Positions 14,460 through 23,450 of a DNA stretch of 37,329 nt are shown here, piece by piece. The stretch covers positions 1-37,329 of the forward strand of contig JAFVBR010000031.1 of NCBI GenBank assembly GCA_017479885.1, given 5' to 3'. The notes beneath the pieces were generated by a model. The model searched no databases. It saw only the letters and a program-made list of their open reading frames with translations, and was not told where the DNA came from. The position numbers and the translations under genes were made by a program. Source of the DNA: Paludibacteraceae bacterium. GTDB lineage: Bacteria > Bacteroidota > Bacteroidia > Bacteroidales > Paludibacteraceae. Each line of letters opens with the position of its first letter. The first letter of the stretch is position 1.

Positions 14460-17400
14460 TCACTTGTTGTAACCATATACTTTCCAATATACTACCGGCA
14501 GAACAGTAACTACCAGTGGCAATGTGAATATTGTACCGAAGCAGATGACAACGCCCATCGGCATCCAGAGTCCGGTGTGGGCGATTATCATAGGAATAAC
14601 TCCGAGTGCGGTGGTGGCTGATGTGAGGAAGATGGGTCTCATTCGCCTGAGACCCGCTTTGAAGCCTGCTTCCCTGGCGCTGAGATGTTTGTTTTTTCTC
14701 AGTACTTCAGCATATTCGTACATGATAATTGCATTGCGCACAATTATTCCGATGAGGCTCACCATACCGAGCAGGGCGGTGATGGAGAAGTCGAGGTTGA
14801 AGATATACAGTCCGAGACAGGTGCCGAAGATGCAGAGAATCGACATCGAGAGTGACAGAATGGAAATTTTGACATTTGCAAAGTGGAAGAGCAGCAATGC
14901 AAACATCACGAGCAATGCAGCTACCACCGACCATACCAGTTGGGGAATAACCATGTCATTGATAGCTCCCAGACCGCCGTATTTGATTTTTACTTCTCCG
15001 TTGCTAAAGTTGTTGTGTTGTTTAAGCAACTTGTCAATCTTCTTTGTCACAGCAGGAGCCGATGCTTTTCCTTTGAGGTCGGCGCCAACAGTGACTGTTC
15101 TGATGTTGTTCCTGTGTGGAATGGACGAGTGTCTCCATTGCGGCACGATGTCGGCTACTTGTCTCAGAGGTACCCATACCGACGGGAATGCGGTGGGCAC
15201 CATGAGGTTGCGAACCTGCTCTTGAGATAATGTGTCGTTGCCTGCACTGGTCAATACGACCGGTATGTGGTAGTCGTCCTCCCATACGGTAGTCAGTGTC
15301 TGTCCGGACGTTAGTGCAGACAGATACACCGAGAGCATGGCTTCGGTCACTCCGAGTCGGCTTGCCTCGTCTTGTTTGAGTCTGATTCCTATGGTCTGCG
15401 CTGTCTCATCGTAGTCGGAATGAATCCAGGTGAGTTCGTCTATGTCGTGTAGCAACAGTTTGATAGAGTCTGCCACATGCTCTATCTGGTTGAGGTCTTC
15501 TCCTTCTATACGAATCTCTATCGGGTTGCGCACAGCCTGATAGTCCATTTGCTTGAAACGCACGTATGCGTTGGTGAAATGGTTCTCATATTTAGGCGCA
15601 TATTCTTGCAACACCTGTGCGGTGGCTTTGGTGTTGACAGTGTTGACTATGAACTGTGCATAGTTCTGCTTTGCCATTTGCGGTTGGTAAGTTGCATGAA
15701 AACGCGGAGACGCCTGCCCTACGAAAGATGTCACTGAGAGTATGCGCTTGTCATTCAGCAGAATCTTCGCCATCGAGTCGCTTACTGCAGCCGTCTGTTC
15801 GAGGGTGCTGCCTTCTGTCAGATGTATCTCCACCGCAAACACCTCCCGCTCGGCTTTGGGCATCATCTGCACATTGAGTCGTGTGAATACAAATACGCCG
15901 AGTCCTACCATCAGTATGGCGAAGATAATTGTGAGCCAAGGCACTCTGAAGCAGAATGTGAGCAGTCTTCTATAGCCTCTCTGCAGTGCACTGAAGAAAG
16001 CTTCCTGACCCCGCTCAAACAGTGTAAGGTCTTGTGGTTGGCGTATCTTTACAAATCTGAAACTAAGGAACGGAATAACCCATACGGCATAGAAGATGCT
16101 CGCCGTGAGGGCGAAAGCCACCGCCCACGGAAACAACTGCACGAACTCTCCCAGAGGGCCTGTAATTATCTTCGTCATAGGGAAAAACATGCCCGATATG
16201 GAGCAGGTGGCGATGGTCATTGGTATGAACAACTGCTTGGTACTTACGCTCGCCGAGTACCAGCGCGAATGGCGTTTTTCAATTAGACTGGTGTAGCCGT
16301 CTATTACTATCACTGAGTCGTCAACTATCATTCCAAGCACCACTATCAATGCAGCAAGAGTCACCGTGTTGAGTTCTATGCCCGTCAGATACATCAACCC
16401 CAGACAAACAGCGGTGCATACAGGCACGCTTGTAGATGCTACCAGGGCCGTTTGCAAAGGAAAGAGCATCATCATTACGGCAATCACAATGAGTATGCTT
16501 ATCAGCAGGTCGCCGAGAAACGACATGACAGAATGGTCAACCACTTTGGGTTGGTCGGTGATACGGTGAAACTTGAGGTCCGGAGGAAAGTCGGCTCTCG
16601 CCTCACGGAGAATCTTTTCCACTTCGTCGCCGAATGCCACGATGTTGTTGCCCGGGTACATCTCCATTGAAATGATGATTGACGGTGCGCAAAGCGACTG
16701 CTCGTAGTAGTTTACGTATTTCTTTGCCTTCTGGTAGCCTCGGCGTATATCTGCGATGTCTTTCAATCGTACAGCACTGCCTGTGGCAGGGTCGGAGAGA
16801 ATAATCTGCTCGCCAATCTCATATTCAGTCTGGTAAGGCACCATTACGTGCAGCATTGTCTCACCTGCTTTGCCTGTCGCAGTGCGGAAACCTTGCATGG
16901 CGAGTTGACCGAAGAGCACAGACTGGTTGATGCCGTATGCCGACAACTTCTCCACATCGATGCATACGGTTATTTCTTCCTGTTGCTGACCAAGAATCTT
17001 TATGTTACCCATCTCCGGAATAGTGCGTAGCCGGTCGCTCAGTCTGAGAGCGTATTGCTCAAGTTCCCGGGGATTGCGCTCTTCGCTTTCTACAGCAAGC
17101 AGCATCGACGAGGTCTGACCGAAATCGTCAATGAGAACAATCTGCAGCACTCCTTGAGGCAAGGAGGTCTTCTTGAAGAGGTCGAGTCCGCCCCTGATTT
17201 TGCTCCACACCTCGTCTTTGCGCTCCACTTCTACACGCAGGTCGGCAAAGACATACACGATGCCGTCTTCACTTATTGAATAGGTGGTCTGCTTGTTGAT
17301 TTCCTGATAAGTGAAAAGAAACCGCTCGAGAGGCTTGGTTACCTGTTGTTCCACCTCTTGCGCTGTGGCGCCGGGATACACGGCGGCTATAACTGCCTGA

Positions 17401-17552
17401 CGTATGGTGAACTGAGGAAACTCGTCTTTGTTAAGTTGCGGAAGCGACCAGATACCGAACAGGCACAATGCACCCGCCACGAAGAAGATTATTCCGTGGT
17501 TGCGCATTGCTCCTTGTATGTGGTCTCGTGCCTTCAAATCTTCAATTATCAA
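14460..17552 (-). CDS. RND-family efflux permease (AcrB/MexB-like)
   Basis: The protein has 1030 residues with twelve expected membrane helices in two halves and two large periplasmic loops. It shows the N-terminal signature AAVYPGATAQEVEQQVTKPLE and the proton-relay pair in TM4, LGMIVDDSVIVIDGY (D411, D412). The second-half TM10/11 is LIGIIVRNAIIMYEYAEVLR, with Arg where AcrB has the relay Lys. The Asp pair suggests a proton-driven exporter; the substrate cannot be told. The start is unsettled: 17552 is a TTG lying in a repeat-rich AT spacer, and another TTG (17537) and an ATG (17507, MRNHGIIFF) are possible. Similarity of HIQGAMRNHGIIFF to family N-termini favours a start upstream of the ATG. 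Confidence 0.92.
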   Translation of the reverse strand: MIIEDLKARDHIQGAMRNHGIIFFVAGALCLFGIWSLPQLNKDEFPQFTIRQAVIAAVYPGATAQEVEQQVTKPLERFLFTYQEINKQTTYSISEDGIVYVFADLRVEVERKDEVWSKIRGGLDLFKKTSLPQGVLQIVLIDDFGQTSSMLLAVESEERNPRELEQYALRLSDRLRTIPEMGNIKILGQQQEEITVCIDVEKLSAYGINQSVLFGQLAMQGFRTATGKAGETMLHVMVPYQTEYEIGEQIILSDPATGSAVRLKDIADIRRGYQKAKKYVNYYEQSLCAPSIIISMEMYPGNNIVAFGDEVEKILREARADFPPDLKFHRITDQPKVVDHSVMSFLGDLLISILIVIAVMMMLFPLQTALVASTSVPVCTAVCLGLMYLTGIELNTVTLAALIVVLGMIVDDSVIVIDGYTSLIEKRHSRWYSASVSTKQLFIPMTIATCSISGMFFPMTKIITGPLGEFVQLFPWAVAFALTASIFYAVWVIPFLSFRFVKIRQPQDLTLFERGQEAFFSALQRGYRRLLTFCFRVPWLTIIFAILMVGLGVFVFTRLNVQMMPKAEREVFAVEIHLTEGSTLEQTAAVSDSMAKILLNDKRILSVTSFVGQASPRFHATYQPQMAKQNYAQFIVNTVNTKATAQVLQEYAPKYENHFTNAYVRFKQMDYQAVRNPIEIRIEGEDLNQIEHVADSIKLLLHDIDELTWIHSDYDETAQTIGIRLKQDEASRLGVTEAMLSVYLSALTSGQTLTTVWEDDYHIPVVLTSAGNDTLSQEQVRNLMVPTAFPSVWVPLRQVADIVPQWRHSSIPHRNNIRTVTVGADLKGKASAPAVTKKIDKLLKQHNNFSNGEVKIKYGGLGAINDMVIPQLVWSVVAALLVMFALLLFHFANVKISILSLSMSILCIFGTCLGLYIFNLDFSITALLGMVSLIGIIVRNAIIMYEYAEVLRKNKHLSAREAGFKAGLRRMRPIFLTSATTALGVIPMIIAHTGLWMPMGVVICFGTIFTLPLVVTVLPVVYWKVYGYNK

Positions 17553-17553
17553 A

Positions 17554-17599
17554 TCTTCAAATAGACCGTCAGCCGACGGACGTTCAAATAATCAAATCA
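17554..17599. repeat. 46-bp hairpin element, copy A
   Basis: This copy matches 23344-23389 at 40 of 46 positions. The centre is CCGTC-AGCC-GACGG, a 5-bp stem and 4-base loop. The outer parts are AT-rich (TCTTCAAAT on the left, GTTCAAATAATCAAATC on the right). It lies inside the pump operon between the adaptor and permease genes and abuts the permease start region. Confidence 0.75.
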
Positions 17600-17611
17600 T
17601 AGTTACTCTGC

Positions 17612-18634
17612 TCAAATATCTTTCTCTCTCACTTCAGCTCCTTCGTAAAGTTTCTGATAGCCGCCGGTGATGATGATGTTGCCTTGTTCAATACCGCTGT
17701 CGATCAGTATTCCACCCTTCACGTATGCAGATGAAGTGACACTCCGGCGTATTGCCTTGCCCTCTTTCACCACCCATACGCTGATGCCGTATTGCATTGT
17801 CTGAACACAACTCGCAGGTATAACGTACCCCGTGACTCGCGAACCGAGACACGCCACTTTGCACATCATGCCGGGCATTAGCATGCCGTCTTTGTTCGAT
17901 ATGTAAATCTTGGCATTGTAACTGTGGGTGAGAGGATTGCTCAGCATGTCTTTTTCACCTATGGTGCCGGTCAGCCTCAGGTCGTCAAGTGCGGGTACCG
18001 TTATCTCGGCTTTGTCGCCTGCTCTGATGGCGGCAATCTCTTTCTCGGGTACGGGGAAAACTATCTGTACCCCGTCGGTGTTGATCAGTGTGACTGCAGT
18101 CTGAGCGGGTAGCAGTTGCTGACCGGTTCGCAAATCACATTCTTCTATTATGCCGTTCTGAGGAGCATACAGTTTGCAGTCGTTCACCTGCTGACGTGCG
18201 GCATCGGCTGTAGCCTTCGCCTTCTGCAACTGTGTCTTTATCTCTATCCATTTCACTTCTGCCAGTGCCCCTTGTTCATACACTTGCTTGAGACGCTCGT
18301 AGGCGTCTTGTGCCTGGGCAAGAGTGGCCTCGGCGGTCTGCAAAGCATTGCGGGGCTGGGTGTCGTCAGTGGTAGCCAACAGCTCGCCCTGCCTTACACG
18401 CTGGCCTTTTTTTGCCCTGACAGAGGTTATCTTGCCACCAAGCGGAAAACGCAACTGAAGCGAAGTGCCTTCTTCCACTTTGCCCACGTATGTGTTCATA
18501 TTCACAGCCTCTGCCGAGTCAATTCGCATGGTTTCAACCTCTATTGGTTGACGACCGCTGTCCTTGTCTGTATGCTGGCAGGCGGGCAATAGTACTGCCC
18601 ATAAGATAAGAATGATTGAAAATTTGTGTCTCAT
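17612..18634 (-). CDS. RND efflux periplasmic adaptor (membrane fusion) lipoprotein
   Basis: This 340-residue protein starts at the ATG at 18634, giving a lipoprotein signal MRHKFSIILILWAVLLPAC with the lipidated Cys at 19. The frame extends to 18673, but that extension spoils the signal and overlaps the promoter. Domain order is half barrel-sandwich (GKITSVRAKKGQRVRQGELLA), a short helical hairpin (residues ~85-130, EATLAQAQDAYERLKQ), the returning lipoyl half (LYAPQNGIIEECDLRTGQQL), a beta-barrel, and a membrane-proximal part ending GGYQKLYEGAEV. It would link the RND permease to the TolC channel. It is the first gene of the pump operon. Confidence 0.92.
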   Translation of the reverse strand: MRHKFSIILILWAVLLPACQHTDKDSGRQPIEVETMRIDSAEAVNMNTYVGKVEEGTSLQLRFPLGGKITSVRAKKGQRVRQGELLATTDDTQPRNALQTAEATLAQAQDAYERLKQVYEQGALAEVKWIEIKTQLQKAKATADAARQQVNDCKLYAPQNGIIEECDLRTGQQLLPAQTAVTLINTDGVQIVFPVPEKEIAAIRAGDKAEITVPALDDLRLTGTIGEKDMLSNPLTHSYNAKIYISNKDGMLMPGMMCKVACLGSRVTGYVIPASCVQTMQYGISVWVVKEGKAIRRSVTSSAYVKGGILIDSGIEQGNIIITGGYQKLYEGAEVREKDI

Positions 18635-18642
18635 AATGCCCG

Positions 18643-18650
18643 CAAAGATA
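18643..18650 (-). promoter_or_regulatory. -7 box of the efflux operon, nearly leaderless
   Basis: On the minus strand it reads TATCTTTG (CAAAGATA on the plus strand), a match to TAnnTTTG. A GTTG at 18674-18671 may stand for the -33 TTTG. The adaptor ATG at 18634 is only 8 bases below the box, so the inferred leader is a few bases at most. Confidence 0.6.
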
Positions 18651-18720
18651 GTCATTTTTTTTAACTCATGCAACCGGCCGTGTATTTCTACAATATCTTA
18701 TCATCATGTCTCTATACGGG

Positions 18721-18748
18721 AAAACCACTTGGAGCATGTCGCAAGTGG
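18721..18748 (-). terminator. Terminator of pgi
   Basis: On the minus strand CCACTTG (18748-18742), a 10-base loop, CAAGTGG (18731-18725) and then TTTT. It lies about 60 bases past the pgi stop codon and ahead of the pump promoter. Confidence 0.6.
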
Positions 18749-18810
18749 CTTTCTCAAATACGTTGCAGATAGTTTCTTTATGAAAATATCAACTCAGTTG
18801 GCATTTCAAC

Positions 18811-20142
18811 TCATTTCTGCAGTTTTTGCCGTATGGCTGCACTCTCTGCTTCGTAACCGGGCTTGTCGAGCAAGGCAAACATGTTCTTCTTGTAAGCCTC
18901 CACTCCGGGCTGGTTGAAAGGATTCACACCAAGCAGATACCCGCTTATGCCGCATGCGCGCTCGAAGAAATATATCAGACTGCCGAGATTGTACTCGTTA
19001 AGTCTCTCTATCGTGATTTTCAAATTTGGTACACCGCCGTCCACGTGAGCCAGCATCGTTCCCAGTTCTGCCATCTTGTTAACTTCGTCAACGCGTTTTC
19101 CGGCAAGGAAATTAAGTCCGTCAAGGTTCTCCTCGTCGTATGGGAAAAGCACGGTGTTGTCAGGCTCTGCTACGCTTATCACCGTCTCAAACAAATGTCT
19201 TTCGCCGTCCTGAATGTATTGCCCCATAGAGTGCAGATCGGTCGTGAAATCAACCGAAGCGGGGAAAATGCCCTTGTGCTCCTTGCCTTCCGACTCGCCG
19301 TACAACTGTTTCCACCATTCTGCTATATAATGAAGTTTGGGGTGGAAATTCACGAGCAACTCCGTTCTCTTTCCGCCGGCGTACAACGCGTTACGTACTG
19401 CAGCATACTGCGCTGCGGGGTTCTGCTCGAAAGGAGTGTCAATGCCGCACAACTGCTCCATATCGGCGGCGCCGTCGATCAGCTTCTCAATGTTGAAACC
19501 TGCACAGGCTATGGGGAGCAGACCTACAGGCGACAATACTGAGAATCTGCCACCGATGTTGTCTTCTATCACGAAAGTCTTGTAGCCTTCTTTGTTCGCA
19601 AGCGTACGCAGCGCACCTCGCGACTTGTCGGTAATGCAGACAATAAGCTGCCTTGCAGCCTCTTTGCCCTCCTGCTCTTCAAGTTGGGTCTTGAGCAGAC
19701 GGAAGGCAAGAGCCGGCTCTGTCGTGGTGCCGGACTTTGAGATGCAGATGATGCCGAAGCGCTTGCCGCGCAACAACTCCTGAAGTTCATACAGATAATC
19801 CTCACCGATATTTTGACCGGCATATACAATCTTCGGCTTGTCTGCATTCAGCCATTCAAAAGAGTTGCTCAACGCCTCAATCACTGCTTTTGCTCCCAAA
19901 TACGAGCCACCGATGCCAATGCACACTATCACTTCGCATTCTTTTCGTAACAGGTCGGCAGTTGCTTGTATGTCAGCCAATTGCGGACGAATGTCTTCCG
20001 GCAAGGTCAGCCAACCGAGAAAATCGTTGCCGGCACCTGTACCCTCCACAAGTTTCTTCTGTGACTCTTCTACTTGGGGCATGTAAGCCTTTACGGCTTC
20101 TGCGCTTACAAAACCGTAAGCCTTTTCAATATTCAGTTTCAT
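18811..20142 (-). CDS. pgi: Glucose-6-phosphate isomerase
   Basis: The protein has 443 residues, the short bacterial form. It has the paired SIS folds with [17 protein letters not shown] (about 75-91) and [17 protein letters not shown], which bind the sugar phosphate. The phosphoglucose isomerase signature [14 protein letters not shown] (about 198-211) follows. Later segments [17 protein letters not shown] and [17 protein letters not shown] supply active-site residues, including the family's conserved Glu and Lys. It interconverts glucose-6-phosphate and fructose-6-phosphate in the cytosol. It is a single-gene unit with its own promoter and terminator. Confidence 0.96.
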   Translation of the reverse strand: MKLNIEKAYGFVSAEAVKAYMPQVEESQKKLVEGTGAGNDFLGWLTLPEDIRPQLADIQATADLLRKECEVIVCIGIGGSYLGAKAVIEALSNSFEWLNADKPKIVYAGQNIGEDYLYELQELLRGKRFGIICISKSGTTTEPALAFRLLKTQLEEQEGKEAARQLIVCITDKSRGALRTLANKEGYKTFVIEDNIGGRFSVLSPVGLLPIACAGFNIEKLIDGAADMEQLCGIDTPFEQNPAAQYAAVRNALYAGGKRTELLVNFHPKLHYIAEWWKQLYGESEGKEHKGIFPASVDFTTDLHSMGQYIQDGERHLFETVISVAEPDNTVLFPYDEENLDGLNFLAGKRVDEVNKMAELGTMLAHVDGGVPNLKITIERLNEYNLGSLIYFFERACGISGYLLGVNPFNQPGVEAYKKNMFALLDKPGYEAESAAIRQKLQK

Positions 20143-20210
20143 GTTTTATGTTGTTTTTTGATTAATGTCATATCTTGTTGACTTCCGAATCCACGCGAAA
20201 ATACAGCGTG

Positions 20211-20241
20211 CAAAGATACGAAAAAAAAGTGAATATACAAA
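20211..20241 (-). promoter_or_regulatory. Primary sigma promoter of pgi
   Basis: Minus strand: TTTG (20241-20238), 19 bases, then TATCTTTG (20218-20211). The pgi start codon at 20142 leaves a leader of about 64 bases, longer than most in this window. Confidence 0.7.
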
Positions 20242-20376
20242 AAGCAATGAAGAGCATTATATTTTATGTAGAAATGTAGGAATGTAGAGAAGAGTTAGCA
20301 TAGAGTAATAAAGATTTGAAGTTATGTTGTTTCTGCGGAATATTATTTTAGAAAAGAAAAGCGGTCTGCGTTAGTG

Positions 20377-20415
20377 GAATAACGTAAAGTGACAGGTGAA
20401 TAACGTAAAGTGACA
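20377..20415. repeat. Two 18-bp direct repeats, 21-bp period
   Basis: GAATAACGTAAAGTGACA occurs at 20377-20394 and again, without a mismatch, at 20398-20415. The spacing of 21 bases is two helical turns. The pair sits 31 bases upstream of the -7 box at 20446, where an activator would bind. The rest of the 20143-20474 spacer holds only the pgi promoter and AT-rich sequence. Confidence 0.75.
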
Positions 20416-20445
20416 ATGAATTCTGCGTATATGAAAAATTTTTAT

Positions 20446-20453
20446 TAACTTTG
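20446..20453 (+). promoter_or_regulatory. -7 box of the outer-membrane protein/phosphoesterase/ribBA unit
   Basis: TAACTTTG matches TAnnTTTG. No good TTTG stands 19-21 bases upstream (TCTG at 20422-20425), which fits a promoter that needs an activator at the direct repeats. The leader to 20475 is about 17 bases. Confidence 0.6.
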
Positions 20454-20474
20454 CACACTCAAATTGTCATACCG

Positions 20475-21191
20475 ATGAAGTACAAGATTTTGATATGTTT
20501 TATTATTGTTGCATCGTTAGTAGCCAGCGCACAGGAATCCGATAGGGTCGAGTCCCGCCCCGTTGAGTTGCGCGCCTTCGGTGCCTACGCCTACAACTAC
20601 ACTTGGAGCCACTACGGCAATCTTGACTTGTGGGCACGAATCCCGTTAAACAGACATTTCGAGTTGGACGGTGCAGCCGAACTCTCTACAGCCAATGTCT
20701 ATACTTTCTCTCTTGACGCGCGTCCACTGTTCTGCTTGCCTGTCGGTGAGATGTATCTTGATACCCGGTTGCTCTACAAGGCTGTTGCTCGCAACCGTAC
20801 TCACGAGTTCGCCGCCGCTCTCGGCTTGGGATACAGAATGGACTATGTGGATGTCCAGTTGGGAGTATATTCACGATTCCTCATGGATTTCGGTTACCGA
20901 TGGCACTCGGAGGATGAGATAGTAGCCGAACCCTTCGGTTTTCTGTATAGTATAGAAGTCTTTGTCAGACCCCGGACAAGCAACTGGAATCTGAGTCTCC
21001 GTTTCTCCGATACCGACGACTATCAGATTGAGCGCCTGTGGCAACCTCTCTTTATGATAGGAGGACGCTATTCCCCCATTGAACGCCTGAGTGTTCTGCT
21101 TCAGGCGCAATGCAAACCCACCGGAATGTTTCACCTCAATGCTTCTTTCTACGGTGCAGTAGTAAGAGCGGGAATCAGTTACAGATTCTGA
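20475..21191 (+). CDS. Small outer-membrane beta-barrel-like protein
   Basis: This 238-residue protein starts at the ATG at 20475, which gives a clean signal peptide (MKYKILICFIIVASLVASAQ). The earlier in-frame codons fall on the promoter. The rest is a series of amphipathic strands with alternating aromatics (LRAFGAYAYNYTWSHYGNLD, NWNLSLRFSD, YGAVVRAGISYRF). It ends in Phe, the usual last residue of outer membrane barrels. I do not recognise the family. It is followed 12 bases later by a lipoprotein phosphoesterase, which suggests shared regulation. Confidence 0.7.
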   Translation: MKYKILICFIIVASLVASAQESDRVESRPVELRAFGAYAYNYTWSHYGNLDLWARIPLNRHFELDGAAELSTANVYTFSLDARPLFCLPVGEMYLDTRLLYKAVARNRTHEFAAALGLGYRMDYVDVQLGVYSRFLMDFGYRWHSEDEIVAEPFGFLYSIEVFVRPRTSNWNLSLRFSDTDDYQIERLWQPLFMIGGRYSPIERLSVLLQAQCKPTGMFHLNASFYGAVVRAGISYRF

Positions 21192-21203
21192 CATATTTTA
21201 TTG

Positions 21204-22088
21204 ATGAAAATGAAAACTAAAATACTGAAATATACAGCTGTAGCGGTACTCATTCTTTTCTCCGCATGCAATCTGACCCCCAATCTTGATATGGTAGGAA
21301 TGTTCTACGGTCAGTCGCCGCGCAACAATGTCCGTTTCGAGCAGTCGCTCCGCTACAACGAAGAGCACTCCGTTTGCCGCACACTCACTCTCCCTGCTGA
21401 TGAGTACAAGGTCTATGTGGCAACCGATATGCATATCGACTCCACTTGGCATAACACTCTCATGTGGGCAGAGGCAGCAGAGGCTGACGCGGATGCCCCT
21501 TTCGCACTCGTCCTCGGCGATGTAATAAACGCACAAGGCAATTATCCGCATTTTCTCGAGGCGGTAAAGCCTCTTGAGAAACCATGGTTCTGTACTGCCG
21601 GCAATCACGACATCTATTTCGGTCAGTGGAACGACTTTCTTGAGAACGTCGGTTCTTCCACCTACTATTTTGTAGCACAGACGCCTCATGCCCGTGACCT
21701 TTACATCTGTATCGACACCAGCGATGCCACACTCGGTACAAAGCAACTGCGCTGGTTGCGCTCTCTGCTCGAAGAGAAGAGCAAGGAGGGTTATCGGCAT
21801 ATTGTGGTATTTACACATACCCACATGTTCAAGCGCGATGCATCACAGGGGCACACCAGCAACTTCAGTATGGAGGAAACCTACGAATTGACGCAGTTGC
21901 TTGCCGAATACGGAGTCGAATGGTATCTGTCCGGGCACGACCACCATCGCGAAGTTACCGATTTCAAGGGTGTTAAATACATTATCGTCGATACTCTCCA
22001 GGACCCCGAACCCGGAGCGGCATACATGATTGCCACCATCGGCGATGATATGAAATACCAATTCGTTGAGATGGCCGGCAATAAATAA
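21204..22088 (+). CDS. Metallophosphoesterase lipoprotein
   Basis: This ~294-residue protein starts at the ATG at 21204 (a TTG lies one codon upstream). A lipoprotein signal ends in LILFSAC (Cys22). The calcineurin-like metal ligands appear in order: ATDMHID (DxH), VLGDVIN (GD), AGNHDIYF (GNHD), FTHTHMF and LSGHDHH. These bind the two-metal centre of phosphoesterases. Lipidation places it in the envelope, probably acting on an extracytoplasmic phosphoester. The substrate is unknown. It lies between an outer-membrane protein and ribBA, with a 50-base gap to ribBA. Confidence 0.88.
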   Translation: MKMKTKILKYTAVAVLILFSACNLTPNLDMVGMFYGQSPRNNVRFEQSLRYNEEHSVCRTLTLPADEYKVYVATDMHIDSTWHNTLMWAEAAEADADAPFALVLGDVINAQGNYPHFLEAVKPLEKPWFCTAGNHDIYFGQWNDFLENVGSSTYYFVAQTPHARDLYICIDTSDATLGTKQLRWLRSLLEEKSKEGYRHIVVFTHTHMFKRDASQGHTSNFSMEETYELTQLLAEYGVEWYLSGHDHHREVTDFKGVKYIIVDTLQDPEPGAAYMIATIGDDMKYQFVEMAGNK

Positions 22089-22138
22089 TTCTCCAAAGTA
22101 GCTTGAGACCAACCCCTGACATAAACAAAACATTATAT

Positions 22139-23335
22139 ATGAATACTATAGAAGAAGCAATACACGATTTCCGTGAAGGCAAATTCGTGATAGTAGTTGA
22201 CGATGAAGACCGCGAGAATGAAGGCGATTTCATTATCGCGGCGGAGAAGATTACCCCCGACAAAGTGAATTTCATGCTCAAGCACGGGCGCGGTGTGCTG
22301 TGTGCTCCTCTGCCTGAAGAACGATGCGTCGAACTCGGTCTCACCCGTCAGGTGGAGAACAACACCTCTATGCTTGGCACGCCTTTCACTGTCACCGTTG
22401 ACAAACTCGAAGGCTGCACCACCGGTGTGAGCGCCGCCGACCGTGCTGCCACCATTCTTGCTCTTGCCGACCCGGACAGCACTCCTGCCACTTTCGGCAG
22501 ACCGGGACATATCAACCCCCTCTATGCACGTTCGCGAGGTGTACTCCGCCGTGCCGGTCACACTGAGGCGGCTATCGACCTCTGCCGGCTTGCCGGACTC
22601 ACACCGGCCGCTGCACTTATCGAAATAATGAACGAGGACGGCACGATGGCGCGTCTGCCGCAACTGGAAAAGGTTGCACAGGAGTTTGACCTAAAACTGG
22701 TGTCGATAAAAGACTTGATAGCATATCGTCTGCGCACCGAGTCACTAATTGAAAAAGGCGAAACAGTACATCTCCCCACAGCCTACGGCGACTTTATGCT
22801 CACGCCTTTCCGTCAACTCAGCAACGGACTCGAACATATTGCGCTGGTCAAGGGCACTTGGCTGCCCGACGAACCTGTGCTCTGCCGTGTGCACTCCTCC
22901 TGTATGACAGGCGACATCTTCGGCTCCAAGCGCTGCGAGTGCGGCGAACAACTGCATAAGGCGATGCAAATGATCGAGCAGGAAGGCAAGGGCATCATTG
23001 TCTATATGAATCAGGAGGGTAGGGGCATCGGACTCATGAACAAGATACGTGCTTACAAACTGCAGGAGCAGGGCGAAGATACTGTTGAGGCAAACCTTCA
23101 TCTTGGGTTCGATGCCGATGAGCGCGACTACGGTATAGGCGCTCAGATTTTGCGCACGATGGGCGCACAGAAGTTGCGCCTTATGACCAACAACCCCGTA
23201 AAGCGGATCGGTCTCGAGAGTTACGGAATAGAGATTGTAGAGAATGTGCCGCTTGAGATTACTCCTAACCCTTATAATGAGCGCTATATGCGTACCAAAA
23301 AAGAAAAAATGCACCACAACCTGAAGATGGTATAA
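22139..23335 (+). CDS. ribBA: Bifunctional 3,4-dihydroxy-2-butanone-4-phosphate synthase / GTP cyclohydrolase II
   Basis: This 398-residue protein makes two precursors of riboflavin. The N-terminal RibB half (about 1-200) has the acidic metal/substrate loop [11 protein letters not shown] (21-31), the TGVSAADRA segment and GRPGHINPL. The C-terminal RibA half has the zinc ligands C255, C266 and C268 (SSCMTGD and KRCECGEQL), the [13 protein letters not shown] loop and the final [14 protein letters not shown]. The start at 22139 is preferred because the family starts just before [13 protein letters not shown]. The in-frame extension to 22103 is not family-like. No FMN riboswitch was seen upstream. 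Confidence 0.95.
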   Translation: MNTIEEAIHDFREGKFVIVVDDEDRENEGDFIIAAEKITPDKVNFMLKHGRGVLCAPLPEERCVELGLTRQVENNTSMLGTPFTVTVDKLEGCTTGVSAADRAATILALADPDSTPATFGRPGHINPLYARSRGVLRRAGHTEAAIDLCRLAGLTPAAALIEIMNEDGTMARLPQLEKVAQEFDLKLVSIKDLIAYRLRTESLIEKGETVHLPTAYGDFMLTPFRQLSNGLEHIALVKGTWLPDEPVLCRVHSSCMTGDIFGSKRCECGEQLHKAMQMIEQEGKGIIVYMNQEGRGIGLMNKIRAYKLQEQGEDTVEANLHLGFDADERDYGIGAQILRTMGAQKLRLMTNNPVKRIGLESYGIEIVENVPLEITPNPYNERYMRTKKEKMHHNLKMV

Positions 23336-23343
23336 TCATCTAA

Positions 23344-23389
23344 TCTTCAAATGGTCTGTCAGCCGACGGGCGTTCAAATCATCAAATCT
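23344..23389. repeat. 46-bp hairpin element, copy B
   Basis: This is the second copy of the element at 17554-17599 (40 of 46 identical). In this copy the central stem is CTGTC-AGCC-GACGG, where one C-G pair has become T-G, so pairing is kept. It begins 8 bases after the ribBA stop codon. Confidence 0.75.
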
Positions 23390-23450
23390 TACTTTGGCAC
23401 ACTAATTGCAATACGTTCATTGAAGTTTAACCCGTAAAAATTTATAAGTT

